Of a DNA stretch of 64,000 bases, positions 11,447 to 23,296 are shown one piece after another. The notes beneath the pieces are model-generated. The model did not search any database. It had not been told where the DNA came from and saw nothing but the letters and a program-made list of their open reading frames with translations. Source of the DNA: Nissolia schottii (taxonomy: Eukaryota > Streptophyta > Magnoliopsida > Fabales > Fabaceae); the NCBI GenBank assembly GCA_003254905.1, contig QANU01098975.1:654640-718639 (forward strand). Reading direction: 5' to 3'. The translations under genes were made by a program, and so were the position numbers. The stretch's first letter is position 1. Each line of letters opens with the position of its first letter.

Positions 11447-14164
11447 ATGGATCATTACAAGGTTTTAGGTCTGCACAGAGCCGCATCCAAGGAAGAAATC
11501 AAAGCGGCGTTCAAGAAATTGGCGTTTCAATTCCACCCCGACAAGCACTCGCAGTCGCCTAAGGCCGTCAGGGACAGCGCCACCCTTCGATTCAAGCAAG
11601 TCTCCGAGGCATATGAGGTCCTCGTCGACGACCGCAAGCGGGCCGACTACAACATCCGGTGGCGCTCTGGTGGCGGTGGCGGTGGCGGTGGCCGTGGTAA
11701 TAGCTACTATTCTCAGCATAGTTATGGATACGGTCGGAGTGGGAGTAGTTACGAAACTAGGCATAATAAATACGGGTCTGGGTTCAATGGTGGTGCCGGC
11801 TTTGCGTCCAAGTTTGAGCTTGCTATTCGGATTTTGGCGTCTCGATCCTCTCTTCTCAATCTTGGCTTCGCAGCGTAATTCTCTTCCTTTTCTTAATCAG
11901 CGTGGTTGTTAATTGTCAATAATTTGCTAGCTGTAATGCACTTTTGTTTTTGCGCATTTTTGCTGTTATCAGTTTATAATTCATGCTTGGATTTATCTTT
12001 ATGAATACTTAAGATTTTCATGGTTGTTAGTGTAGTATGCTATATAATTTTTTTTTACTTACATAATATATATATTTTTTTCTGCAATGTATCTGTGTTG
12101 TGTTGTGCTACTTAGGTTCAATTGAAGTTTGAATACTATCTTTCGTGCCAGGTATGACAGTCTGTGATTGTTTAATTGTTGAATATAGTGTCATTTTTCG
12201 GTTATACAATCACTGATAAATCAACGCTTTGAGCGTGGATTATGGCACCTGAATTCAAATATGTAGTGTTGGTTGCTGGGAAGAAATGTGTTGAGTACAT
12301 CTGAAATCCTTTCACCATTGGTTGAAGCAATAAGCGGAGGTGGCTGTATTTAGGTCCGATTTCCAATTTGGATTTTACTCACAAAGTGCCCCCTAAGGGC
12401 ACTTGTTAAGGTGTTGAAAAATGGTAAGTTTTCATTGAAAAAGTAAACTTTTAAGTCTTCAATACACTAAAAACATTGGAAACTTTAAATCGTTTGAGTT
12501 TAGGTCAAATCATTTGAGTTTAGGTCCCTTAAGCTAAACCCTATTTTCTTTAAGCAACTTGGAATGGAAAAATTCTATATTACAAAAGAATTCAGCTTCT
12601 CAGTTAAATTGAAGTGTAATTGACTAAAATAGATTGTAGGGGCTTCTTTAGGTACAGACGTTTTACACACATTATGTTCATTTTAATTCATTTCTTGGCT
12701 GCATTGATCAGTACACTGACAACAGCTTTGAATCTAAATCTTTTGATCTGGCTAGACTTCGTTTACAACAATTTGGACTCGTTGTACCTCTAGTATTTTG
12801 TAATTTCATCCTTTTCTATTTCCATTCAGGCTATTTCTATTTTTTATAAACACCTCTAATCCTTAAAATTGATATGAAATTAGTACTGAGTTGATATAAT
12901 TAAGAAAATAATGCGTCTCTATCAATCTCTTGCTTATTTTACACATGTTTCGAACTTTCGCTGCAATTCTGTGTGCTGTCAAAAACTATTCATTTTCTTG
13001 TTGGACTTTTACTTCCTTTGTTGTGTGTTCAAGTTGTTTTAATTAGCTGGTTTTTCTAGTTTCTTGTTGCCAACCACCCTATACTGAATGTAATGTCATA
13101 TTAGCTCCCTTTAGAATTTTCTTCTAGCTATTGCTCTTTAATTAATCTGTATATATGAACAACTTGCCGGTGCTTAGCTGCTTCCAACTTAAAAGTGTGT
13201 TTCTGATAGACCTGATTGAAGATTTTCTTTCAGTGCTATATTAGGTGCAATAGTTGTCATTGATACAAGTGGAGAATCTTTATGGAAGATGCAAAATTCT
13301 GGGGTATGCTTTTGATTTTCTCTTTTCTTGATGCTTCTTTTCTTAATCTTCCAATTTTGATGAGCCAGATTAATTACTGACTTTGTTTTATTTTCTTGTT
13401 CTACTCTGTTAAGAATATAATAAATACATTCTGTATCTTACATTGATCTTTTTTGATTTAGTTTATACTATGTTTATTTCCTTTTATTATGTAGTGATTT
13501 TATTCCTAGCCTATAAATAGGCTTTTTTCTTTGTAATGAGACACACAACTATTTAGTAATACAATTACATTTCTCGCTTTCTGATTATTCCTCCCTAATT
13601 TTATTCTTTCCTCTTGCTCCACCATGAAATGTAACATACTTCATTATGAAATCTGATACTATAATCCCTTGGCACATATATATTCATAAGGATGAACTTG
13701 CTCATCTGTTCCCAGTGTTTTAAATTTTAAATTCAAACATAGTATTAATTTTTATATATTTGTACACAAGCATTGTGGATTTTATGCTCTAAATTTATAA
13801 TGATTCTTACAACAGAGTTAAATGATGCTAACAATAACAAACTGGAGTATGTCAATGTTGTTTAATTGAAAAAGAGAACGTAGGAACATTGAAATATATG
13901 TGCTGTACTTTTCACATCAATGGCATGGAAGCAAAGCCTTTATGCCTTGCTTATGTGTATAAAACAGTATATAGTAATTGATACTTGATTTCTTGGAAAT
14001 TTCTTATGATAGTTTAAGTTTCCCGTGGTAAACTTTATGAGCCACGACATTGAGTTCTTCCTTTGTATTTCTTATTTTGTACTCAGAAATCTTTTGAAGA
14101 AGCCATGCAGTCCATTGAGAAAGCAAAAACATATAGAGATGATAACATGAAGGAACGCCCTTGA
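11447..14164 (+). CDS. J-domain membrane protein, chaperone protein dnaJ 72-like
   Basis: A co-chaperone of the DnaJ class C type that should stimulate Hsp70 through its J domain. Three exons join in phase: 11447-11874, 13234-13303, 14087-14164, giving 191 residues. The J domain occupies residues ~2-68 with the catalytic HPD at 30-32 (FHPDKH), followed by a Gly/Ser/Tyr-rich linker with a run of Gly (75-82). Residues ~136-153 (LLNLGFAAAILGAIVVID) form a likely membrane helix, and the tail KSFEEAMQSIEKAKTYRDD matches plant dnaJ 72-like proteins. The first donor is GTAATT and the second GTATGC. Read through without splicing, exon 1 would end after 143 codons. Intron 1 carries a small perfect hairpin and intron 2 a probable short solo LTR. 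Confidence 0.9.
12384..12404. repeat. Perfect 8-bp-stem hairpin in intron 1 of the J-domain gene
   Basis: AAGTGCCC-CCTAA-GGGCACTT. It may be the end of a small inverted-repeat element, since CCCTTAAGC follows about 115 bp later, but no target-site duplication was found. Confidence 0.6.
13407..13636 (+). mobile_element. Probable short solo LTR in intron 2 of the J-domain gene
   Basis: 230 bp running from TGTTAAGAAT to GAAATGTAACA, with TG...CA ends. It has a promoter-like CTATAAATAGG (13520) and flanking 5-mers TACTC and TACTT (4 of 5 matching). This is the usual layout of a copia-type LTR, but no internal sequence or partner copy exists here. Confidence 0.5.
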
Positions 14165-15187
14165 TTGGATTTGTTTGTTTTTGTTTCACTTGTCAACTGA
14201 AAGCTTCTTCATCTTTAATAAATAATGATTGATGGAGGTTTAGACTTTTTGCAGTTTGATGCATTAAGAGTACTGAGAGGTGTGATTGTTTTTCTGTCTA
14301 TTCATTTTGTTGTCTCCTGTGTATTCTTTTATAAGGTTCTGTAGCTTCTCTTTTGGTATGATTACTCTGCAATTAGTATTGTATGTAAGCTATCAATGTA
14401 CTGCTGTTGCCTATACCTGTAAGTAGCATACCTATTGATGTAATTAGATCATAATTGTACTTGAATATTCCAATTTTTTTTCCAACTCTAATTCATAAAT
14501 TGAGCTTTTTTATGGGTGAAAGTAACATCTCTGTACTTTCGAGTGTCAAACTAGTATTGCTTCTCTGTTGGCTTGGCTCTGGCCACAAATAGCTTTATGA
14601 GTTTTGAAATCATATGCTACGGGTAGATGTAAAGCCTCCTTAACACGAGCTGGCAGAAAGTATCGCTCCGTATATGTATAACCACAATGGACACAAAACT
14701 GAAGTTTGGTTACAAGTATAGTATTGTATGCAAGGATGTATTCAGAACTGAGATAATCAAGTTACTGTTCCATTGGTACCTCTTCCCATCACACCTACAA
14801 TGCCAAAAATGATGAAATCACATGGGAAAGGACAGTCTCAGATTGGAGAATTCAGAAAGGTACAAAGAGGAATGAATCGGAGGAGGTCAGAGAGAAAGAG
14901 GTAAGGTACTTCATACCATGAGCATGCCACATCCTTGCCTCTGCTTTTGATTAAAAACCTCAATGTTGTCGTTGGAGCTTATTGGGCATATTAGGGTCAT
15001 TAATTTTACCTAAAGGTCACGGGGTGTCAAAACAAATAGAAAGCAAACAAGGGTAAGACACATCTAGCATGTCTCAAAAATAGTTGCAATGGTGGGTGGC
15101 ATGTCTCTTTCACTAGCTACATATTGCTGCAAAATATGGGGTGTACATGCTCCTCTCTGTGAACAGTCTCCCCAGTATGTTGAGTAA
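14165..15187. other. Intergenic region, no gene recognised
   Basis: The 3' flank of the J-domain gene, then about 600 bp of mixed sequence without a readable domain on either strand. Confidence 0.5.
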
Positions 15188-15481
15188 CTAAACATTCAAC
15201 GATTGGTTGCTTGTCCAAATAGCAAAATGTTGTCGTTGCACTCCATAGGACATGTACCTTCTAACTCCATCTTTCGCTGCAAGTGAGATTGGATTGCTAT
15301 CATTTGTGATAAGCAGTAGAAGTTCTCTTATGTCCACAACTAGAGCTCCACGCACGGGGGGATATTTAGCCCATTGCTTCTCATGATGAACTTGAAAAAC
15401 ACAGATTTGGTCTAGAAGAAATATTGTGGTGAAGTCATAACCAGTGTGGTTTGTAATGCCCATATGTAATTCAGGTTCAAT
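15188..15481 (-). pseudogene. 2-oxoglutarate/Fe(II) dioxygenase relic (ACC-oxidase-homolog type)
   Basis: The minus-strand frame reads IEPELHMGITNHTGYDFTTI, then FLLDQICVFQVHHEKQW, PPVRGALVVDIRELLLLITN. This follows the C-terminal core of plant DOXC dioxygenases (EPEL, HTD, ILLQDQ, LQV, W-x-x-x-PPV-x-GALVVNIGDLLQLITND). The iron-binding H-x-D has become HTG, and the sequence after ITND has drifted, so the second His and the Arg for 2-oxoglutarate are not recognisable. No upstream exons join cleanly, and a gypsy LTR begins at 15641 on that side. A plus-sense start cannot be defined. It is a dead fragment. Confidence 0.75.
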
Positions 15482-15715
15482 GCATTATTATTAACTGATA
15501 ATGTAAAGTTCCTTAGCGCAGTACAATTCTTTAAGGTAAGAAGGATTAAGACAACAACTCAAAAGATTGTAATATCCAATGCCCTTACTTGTCAATCACA
15601 ATATATACTGCTGGAATTTCTTCTGTGTTGGAAAGATGAGTGATGAGTCCAAAATGGTGAATTGCATTATGGAAACGTGCGGTCCAAGTGGTATAACTTG
15701 AATGAGATTTTTTTA

Positions 15716-16090
15716 NNNNNNNNNNNNNNNNNNNNNNNNNNNNNNNNNNNNNNNNNNNNNNNNNNNNNNNNNNNNNNNNNNNNNNNNNNNNNNNNNNNNN
15801 NNNNNNNNNNNNNNNNNNNNNNNNNNNNNNNNNNNNNNNNNNNNNNNNNNNNNNNNNNNNNNNNNNNNNNNNNNNNNNNNNNNNNNNNNNNNNNNNNNNN
15901 NNNNNNNNNNNNNNNNNNNNNNNNNNNNNNNNNNNNNNNNNNNNNNNNNNNNNNNNNNNNNNNNNNNNNNNNNNNNNNNNNNNNNNNNNNNNNNNNNNNN
16001 NNNNNNNNNNNNNNNNNNNNNNNNNNNNNNNNNNNNNNNNNNNNNNNNNNNNNNNNNNNNNNNNNNNNNNNNNNNNNNNNNNNNNNNNNN
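15716..16090. other. Assembly gap (375 N)
   Basis: The gap falls inside the 5' LTR. A full LTR of this family is ~610-690 bp, so the gap should hold at least ~540 bp of LTR plus a leader. The stated length is probably too short unless the LTR is truncated. Confidence 0.9.
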
Positions 16091-16530
16091 AAAGAGTGAG
16101 AAAAATGAGCAAAGTGAGCAAGTTGAGAGAAAATTATGTATTCATGCGAAAGGTCAATTCAAGAGTGTTTGTGTAGGAAAGGGAGATTTGATTGTAAATC
16201 AGCTTGGGGAGTTTTCACCCATTAAATCTGAACTTATGCCAAATTTTCCAAGTGGTTTTGTTTCTCTGTTGCAAGAACCTAAAGATGTGTTCTCGGATGA
16301 GGTATCGAGGACTTTAATTTCTATTGTTGATGGTGGAAGTAAAGCTGAGAAGCCTAAAGCAAAACATAAAAAGACACAAATAATGTTTGAAAAGAGAAGC
16401 AGGTTGGGAACCCAAAAATTTATGGAGGGGCAAAATCATGTTGTTTTTGAACCTGGTGATTGGGTTTGGGTTCATTCTAGGAAGATTCAAGGACGAATCT
16501 TTTTGAGGAGGGAGAGAATGATATGTGCAC
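16091..16530 (+). pseudogene. Gypsy pol scraps: pre-RT segment fused to the integrase C-terminal region
   Basis: The open frame first reads LLQEPKDVFSDEVSRTL, the segment just before reverse transcriptase in gypsy elements. It passes within ~50 codons to VFEPGDWVWVHSRKIQ, near the integrase C-terminus. Reverse transcriptase, RNase H and most of the integrase (roughly 800 residues in the family) are missing, in frame. A second break follows: the trailing segment NLFEEGEND is readable only in another frame. Confidence 0.75.
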
Positions 16531-16535
16531 AGGGA

Positions 16536-17149
16536 GTGAACCCAAAATGATGAATTGCATCATGAAAAATGTGGACCAGGTGGCGCAACTTGAATGAGAC
16601 TTCTTTGGAGTGTTTTGTTTGATATTTTGTCTAGCAAATAAATGGCCATGCCATGGGATTTTTGTTGATTGTTATTCAGCTCGGTTTTTAGCATTAGATG
16701 ACACCATTAGTTAGCATTAGTTGGTGTTCATTATTTAGTTTTCAGTTATGATTCTTGTGGCATTTAGTTGCTTTTAGTTTTCAGTTTTGTCTTTTCAGTT
16801 TTTGTAACAACCAAATGGCCAAACAACATATTAAAGGCCAAATGGTTTCGGTTTTTGAGTAGAAGTTGAATGACAATCAGATTACTATCAAATTGTGAGA
16901 ATGATTCTCTAAGTTCTTGAGTGATTCAAGAAGTAAGATTATCAAAGGACCAAGTCAAACCCTTTGTGTGTTTTGTCTCAAATTGGAGTGATTCCAATCC
17001 TTTGGTTATCTATCAAATTCCGCTGCCTTTCTTAGTTTTGCTTTGCAAAACTAATTTTTCTAGCCAAGTTCATCAACCAACAAATTGAAAGTTAATTTGT
17101 TGAACAACTTGTATTAGTTGAATTTAAACAATAACTTTGGTTCACATCA
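16536..17149 (+). repeat. 3' LTR of the gypsy derivative
   Basis: It aligns by eye to 55884-56570 over its whole length, including TGAATTGCATCATG, the block GTGATTCAAGAAGTAAGATT and the terminal CTTTGGTTCACATCA. Confidence 0.8.
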
Positions 17150-17171
17150 ATAAGGATACATAAAAAAATGC

Positions 17172-17955
17172 TGTTATATCCCTCCACTTAGTAGCTATTA
17201 TGGACTGGACCATAAAGGCCCATCCTAGAGGCCCACGATATAAGCCCAATTCCCCGTCCCAAACGTTCGCGGGACAGCCCAACCCGACCGAGTTGCTAGA
17301 GGGCCGAACGAGAGCTCCGAGATCCTCTCCCCCACCTTCTCGGGTTTAACTACCCCAGGATCCTCTCCTCCCACCTCGGCACGCGGATCCGAGATATTCT
17401 CCCGCCAGCTATACGGGTCGAGATATCCTCCCCCCACCGCGACAAGCGGAAGAATCTCAACACCCCTTAGTATATAATAACCCATACCCTAGGTATGAGA
17501 GCATCTGATTATTACTTACTATACTTCCTTAAGCCCTTGCTAACTTGAGCTTCGGAGTCCTTGCAGGTACCCATGCAGCCCCGAGACTAGAGACTATCTC
17601 GAAGCTCCAGGATCCAGAGTGTGGACCGAGGTACTTACTTCGGAACATTGACACTGTCTGTGGGGACTTCTTTTGGCATCCCATATCTTTCTTTTGGAAC
17701 CTAAAGCATCCACCATCACCACCATGCCTCCGAAGAACACTAGAAAGACTTACCGAGTGGTCAACTCCAGGGATACCCGCAGTTTTGCACCCGTAGACAC
17801 TCCGGCGGTTTCTTCCCACTTACCACAAGCATCACCTGCCCTCACTACCCCACCAATCGCTCCCGTTCCTTTTCCCCTGTGTAGCCCGCCGAGAGAACAA
17901 CAACAATCCGCCCAGAGCAATCCACCTCCCCCACCGGCCCTGGTTGACTTCTCAC
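17172..17955 (+). mobile_element. Ty3/gypsy 5' end: LTR, primer-binding site and gag start
   Basis: A 476-bp LTR (17172-17647, TGTTATATCCC...CGGAACA) has a TATA-like TATATAATAA at 17470. Next comes TTGACACTGTCTGTGGGGAC, close to the TGGCGCCGTCTGTGGGGA primer site typical of Tat-type plant gypsy elements. A proline-rich gag-like start follows (ATG 17724, MPPKNTRKTYRVV). The frame ends abruptly near 17955, where copia integrase sequence begins. Confidence 0.7.
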
Positions 17956-17984
17956 GTTATTGTTTATTTGTATCTACTGCATGA

Positions 17985-20464
17985 AAAGTCTCAATCAGTA
18001 GACGTCCTTGAGATGTTCATTAATGAAGTAGAGAGACAGTTAGATAGAAAAGTAAAGGTTGTGAGGTTTGATAGAGGTGGTGATTATTATGGGAAGTTCA
18101 ATGAACGAGGATAATGTCCTGTTCCATTTGCAAAGTTTCTCGAAAGTCGAGGCATATGTGCACAGTATACAATGCCCGGTACACCACAACAAAATGGTGT
18201 AGCTGAAAGGCGAAATCGTACTCTTATGGAAATGGTTTGGAGCATGATAAATCATAGTAATGTACCTTTATCATTGTGGATGTATGCATTAAGATCCGCT
18301 GCGTATCTGCTTAACAGGGTTCCTAGTAAGGCAGTTCCTAAGACTCCTTATGAACTATGAACAGGAAGGAAACCCAGTTTGAGGCACCTTCATGTTTGGG
18401 GTTGCCCAGCAGAAGTATGAGTATATAATTCACACGAAAAGAAGCTTGATGCAAGAACCATTAATGGTTATTTCATCGGCTATCCTAAAAAGTCAAAAGG
18501 GTACATATTACTAGAATAGTTCAGTCTGGTAATGGTAGGTTCCTTGAAAATGGCCAGTTCAGTGGGAGTGAGGAATCACGGAAGGTTGGTATTCAAGATA
18601 ATCGTGTAAAAATTCCTACACCTAGCGTTTCTCCACAAGTTGTTATACCTTTTGTTGTATCGCAGTTACATAACATTCCAAGACAACAAATCAATGTTCC
18701 AAACCCACAAGATGAACATATGGGTAATGAACTGGCCAACAATGTTCAAGCCACTAATGAGCAAATGGCGGATGAACCGCGAGTAATACCTTTAAGAAAG
18801 TCTGAAAGGTAGAAAAGACCAGCTATTTCAGATAACTGTGTAGTTTATTCACTTGAGCATGAATGTGACTTAAGCATCGATAAAGATCTAGTCTCATTCA
18901 GGCAAGCCATGAAATGTGGCAATTCTGAAAAGTGGCTCAATGTTATGAAAGAAGAGTTGAAATCAATGGATGACAATAAGGTTTGGGATCTAGTCGAGTT
19001 GCCTAAAGGTTCAAAACGAGTTGGTTGTAAATGGGTCTTTAAGACCAAATGAGACTCGAAAGGCAACATTGAAAGATATAAAGCTAGACTTGTCGCCAAA
19101 GGTTACACTCAAAAGGATGACATTGACTATAAAGAGACCTTCTTTCCAATTTCAAAGAATGACTCTTTAAGAATTGTTATAGCCTTGGTGGCTCATTATG
19201 ACCTAGAGCTTCACGAAATGGATGTAAAGACCGCCTTTCTCAATGGCGACTTGGAAGAAGAGGTTTATATGGACCAACCCGAAAGGTTCTTGACCATAGG
19301 AAAAGAAAACTTGGTGTGTAAGTTAAAGAAGTCAATATATGGACTAAAACAAGCTTCTCGACAGTGGTATCTTAAGTTCAATGATACTATTTTGTAATAC
19401 GGTTTTGTAGAGAATATTGTTGACCGGTGTATCTACATGAAGGTTAGTGGGAGTAAGTTTATTATATTAGTTCTATATGTTGACGACGTTCTTCTTGCTG
19501 CGAATGATGTTGGTTTGTTACATGATGTAAAGAAATTTCTCTTTAACAAGTTTGAAATGAAAGATATGGTGAGGCGTCCTATGTGATAGGAATAGAAATA
19601 TTCTGTGAAAGATCACAAGGAGTGTTGGGATTGTCTCAGAAGGGCTATATCAATAAAGTGTTAGAGAGATTTAGAATGAAAAGTTGCTTTTCAAGAATAG
19701 TTCCAATTCAGAAGGGAGATAAGTTTAGCCAAATGCAATGTCCCAAAAATGATTTGGAACGTAAGGAAATCGAGTATATCCCGTATGATTTTGTGGTTGG
19801 GAGCTTGATGTATGCTCCAACATGCACTTGACCAGATATAAGTTTCGCTGTCAGAATGTTAAGCCGGTATCAAAGTAATCTCGGAATAGACCACTGGAAA
19901 GCTGCAAAGAAGGTCCTTAGGTATTTGCAAGGCACCAAGGATTACAATCTCACATGCAGAAAATCAGATAGCCTTGAAGTAGTTGGCTACTCATATTTAG
20001 ACTATGCGGGGTGTGTGGACTCCAGGAAATCCACATTTGGTTATCTCTTTCTGCTAGCTGGAGGGGTTGTTTCTAGGAAAAGTGGAAAAGAGTTTATCAT
20101 TGCTACTTCTACTATGGAGGCTGAATTTGTGGCATGTTTTGAGGCCACAGTTCATGCATTATGGTTGTGGAATTTTGTCTTGGGGCTTAGTTTTATCGAC
20201 AGCATAACTAGGCCGCTAAGAATTTATTATGACAATTCCGCAGCTGTCTTCTTCTCAAATAATGATAGATATTTCGAGGTTGCAAAACACATGGATTGAA
20301 AGTACTTGTCAGTTAAGGAAGAAGTGCAGAAACAGAAAGTGTCAATTGAGCATATTGGTACAGATTTGATGATAGCGGATCCGCTAACCAAAGGGTTGCC
20401 GCCTAAAACATTTTCTGGTCATGTAAAAAGAATGGACATTATTGATAAGTCTTTGTTAGCTTGA
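17985..20464 (+). pseudogene. Copia pol remnant (integrase, reverse transcriptase, RNase H)
   Basis: Readable pieces in order: integrase (VVRFDRGGDYYGKF, then TPQQNGVAERRNRTL near 18180); reverse transcriptase (ELHEMDVKTAFLNGDLEEEV near 19206, KKSIYGLKQASRQW near 19328, LYVDDVLLAANDV near 19475); RNase H (STMEAEFVA near 20110, then IYYDNSAAV); and the C-terminus IADPLTKGLPPKTF ending at 20464. Stops and frameshifts (for example TAA or TGA near 18112, 18358, 19050, 19396 and 20297) break it into at least seven pieces. Confidence 0.9.
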
Positions 20465-20817
20465 TATGTATACATATGTGTGGATCTTGCTCGTATTGTT
20501 ATGACACTTATGAATTCAGTTAAAGTTATGTTTCTATTTTATTTATTTGTTATTCACATCATGTTATGTACATGTATTGTTTTGTGTAATAACATGTTAT
20601 GGACATTAAAGTCAAAGGTCATAATATGTCTTGATTAAAGTTTTTTGGGTTGAGTTGTTTGTGATACATGGAAGGAAACATGCCGTTTTAATTAACATTG
20701 ACCGCCATGATTCAACCAACTCAATTCAATGAAAGATGATGACTTGAGTTCTCCAATGTAAAGTGTGTGCTTATAGTTATTGGATCTTCAAGTCATCACA
20801 TGAACCAAGTGGGAGAT

Positions 20818-21235
20818 TGTAAGATTATTTTTTAATCTTATGATAATATGGTCCATATAACTAAAAGTAGTACTAACTCTAATAATAAAAGGAGATTGAG
20901 ATGATGACAATTAATCCTATAAAAGATGATCGACTTAGTGGGGGTATTTTGGTCAAATCGACCCTCCCTTCTCTCTTATAAATTAGATGATGTTACTCAA
21001 AGAAAAACAAAGATTTACAAGGATTCAGAAATCATTAGGGTTTGAGGTCTGCCTTAGAAAAATGCTCTTCTCACCATCAGAAAGGGTTGAAAGGATTAAA
21101 GGTAGACAGGGGATAAGAATCAGAGAATTCCATTCAATCACGATATGGATCCGGGTACGTGTTTCTCATTCTTAACCTCGTCTATAGTGCGATGATCATA
21201 AATTTCAATATCGTTGTTTCCTGAACTGATTAATG
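20818..21235 (+). repeat. 3' LTR of the copia element (end uncertain)
   Basis: It starts directly after the polypurine tract. It contains a TATA-like TTATAAATTAG near 20976. No TG...CA end or matching 5' copy fixes the right boundary. Confidence 0.55.
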
Positions 21236-21645
21236 GAAAATTACAACCTTACACCTTCTTCACCATCCATTTACTACTTGAAACACTATTTGTATTTATT
21301 AAGTTAGGAACATACCACTTCTTGTTCCCCATGCTTGCTTGTCCATTAAATGTAGTGTTTTACCTTTATATTTTATTCAAGTAGTAAAACTTTAAAAAGG
21401 CATATGAATGTAACGTCAAATAGCATAAGTTAGTGTAAGAAACACAAGTGCTAGCAAGTAAAATTAGTGTGTTAAAATTTCTTCGTCTATGTTACAAGGT
21501 TTCACGCTTTGTCTAACATTCAAAACAATGTCTCACTTTTGTCTTTATTTTATTATTTTCAACAACTATATGACTTGACACATGAAATTGTGTATATATG
21601 TAAAAAAAAAAAATCATGTTTTCTTTTCTTATCAAATAGTTTTAT

Positions 21646-21679
<34 letters not shown>

Positions 21680-21790
21680 CATAGCTATTACTTTTTATTA
21701 TTGTTATTATATATAAATTATATTTAAAACATACATTATTATCATTAATAACACTATTACAGCTACCATTAGATTATTCTATTTCTTAAT

Positions 21791-21825
<35 letters not shown>

Positions 21826-22140
21826 CTGTATCAATGTATATTTTATCTATTCTCAAGATAAATATTACTTATCTAGTAAATTGTAAAATATTTAGATAAA
21901 ATTAAAATTACTCAATTCAAAATATTTTGATGAAAAAGGGATATTACAAGCTACCGCTACCATTAGATTATTCTATTTCTCAATTAGTATATGTGTGTTA
22001 CCTTTATCAATGTATATTTTATCTACTATTAAGATAAATATTACTTATCAAGTAAATTGAAAAATATTTAGATAAAGTTAAAATTACTCAACTCAAACTA
22101 TTTTGATGAAAAAGTAGATATTACAAGTTACATCACTCTA
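21236..22140. repeat. AT-rich spacer with TA microsatellites and a tandem duplication
   Basis: Runs of TA lie at about 21649-21679 and 21795-21822. A ~185-bp segment (21757-21942) is repeated next to itself (21943-22125). Both copies begin near CTACCATTAGATTATTCTA and end with TATTTTGATGAAAAAG then ATATTACAAG. The TA run is present only in the first copy. Confidence 0.8.
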
Positions 22141-22417
22141 AAGAGTGCTAGACAATGTGGGACTTATCGCTCCTAGCGCAATAGAGCTCACGCAGCGCCA
22201 TTGTGCTTAGGCCTAATGCAATTGTGCTCACTAGGCACCATTGCGCCCTAACATTTACACCGAACATGCCTTTGAGGGTATCTGGGACCCCTAGGCCGTC
22301 TGAGACCCTTCCTAAGGTCTCACTAACTCTTTCCAATGACAATTGAAAGTATGGGGGCATCACAAGGCCGATATCCACGAGTGTATGATCGTTGACATGG
22401 AGTTCGACTAGATTCTA

Positions 22418-22636
22418 CTATGAGGAATGCAACCTTGTGATCTCATCCTTGGCGTTGTGAGTTGAATGGTGGTCTCCATTGTTCCTTTTTTGACTGAGCT
22501 CCTCAACGCGATCTGTTAATGACTTGTTGTGGTCTCGCAACTCCTACATTTCTTCCCTCATTTGATCCATCATTGTTTTGAGATTGTGGCCTCCATTAGG
22601 GGTTGTATTGTGGCTCTAGTTCCTGGTCCCATCCAT
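22418..22636 (-). pseudogene. Gag-like coiled-coil fragment of a gypsy element
   Basis: The minus-strand reading MDGTRN, stop, then MMDQMREEM, stop, then ELRDHNKSLTDRVEELSQKR resembles the charged N-terminal part of Tat/Ogre-type gag proteins. Two stops interrupt it. The solo LTR at 22796 is inserted just upstream of this fragment. Confidence 0.45.
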
Positions 22637-23227
22637 AGTTACCAAGGAGAAAAGAATTGTAGGGTAGGAGTTCCCAAAGGGATGGTGTGAATATTGGTGG
22701 TGTTGGTGTCCCTCGAAGAAATCGAGCTTCGGCGTTACAAAGAATGTCCGACAAGGAACTTTCATGACAAAATCAGAACACAATCTTATGTAAGTTGAAA
22801 CACCCTAGCTAACTATTTACCCGTACGTAGTAAACAAAGCTCACTAGGTTGCTGTCTACTTGGTCGGAATACCTTAGTCCATAGCTATCTTTTTTGAAAA
22901 TAATATCGTTGCTTAAGAAAATAAGGACCCATTTATAACTTTTTCTTGTATCACATCAATACTAAAATAGAGCCATGCGTTGGAATTAAACAAATATAAC
23001 AAAGCGGATAACATTATCATAATTAGCATCTGTAATATACATCCAGTGGGTCCACCATACAAAGTCACATCATCGTATACATAGTAAGTATAATATACAT
23101 CACATACACATAAACTGTAATACTGAATACATAAGCCAGAATACATCATATCAAAATACAAGGACTACTGGAATGCTACTTAGTAAGCCCTTGGCAAAAT
23201 GTAAACATCTATCTAACTCCTAGCCGC

Positions 23228-23296
23228 TCATGGCTCAGCTGGCGGCTCTTTTGCGTCCTCAAAATAAGATTCATCCTCTTCTGTACCTGAAGTCAT
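23228..23296 (-). CDS. Conserved acidic micro-ORF in the solo LTR (22 residues, speculative)
   Basis: The minus-strand ATG at 23296 opens MTSGTEEDESYFEDAKEPP and ends at TGA (22 residues in all). Related LTRs have the counterpart at 48275-48343 and 63483-63548. No known function. It could be an upstream ORF or a chance frame in conserved DNA. Confidence 0.3.
   Translation of the reverse strand: MTSGTEEDESYFEDAKEPPAEP

Larger units (their letters stand above)
15641..17149 (+). mobile_element. Ty3/gypsy deletion derivative with both LTRs
   Basis: The 5' LTR begins TGATGAGTCC at 15641 and runs into the N gap at 15716. Internal pol scraps occupy 16091-~16530, and the 3' LTR runs from about 16536 to 17149 (ending TTCACATCA). 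The flanking 5-mers are ATGAG (15636-15640) and ATAAG (17150-17154), 4 of 5 identical. A complete solo copy of the same LTR lies at 55884-56570. Confidence 0.8.
17956..21235 (+). mobile_element. Ty1/copia retrotransposon, 5'-truncated and decayed
   Basis: It runs from the integrase core through reverse transcriptase and RNase H to a polypurine tract (AAGTGGGAGA, 20807-20816) and a 3' LTR starting TGTAAGATTA at 20818. The 5' LTR, gag and protease are missing; the left edge abuts the gag of another element. The right LTR end is not certain. Confidence 0.8.

Noticed and set aside
11465-11764. Minus-strand 99-codon frame over the J-domain exon
   Set aside because: Antisense shadow of a GC-rich coding exon.
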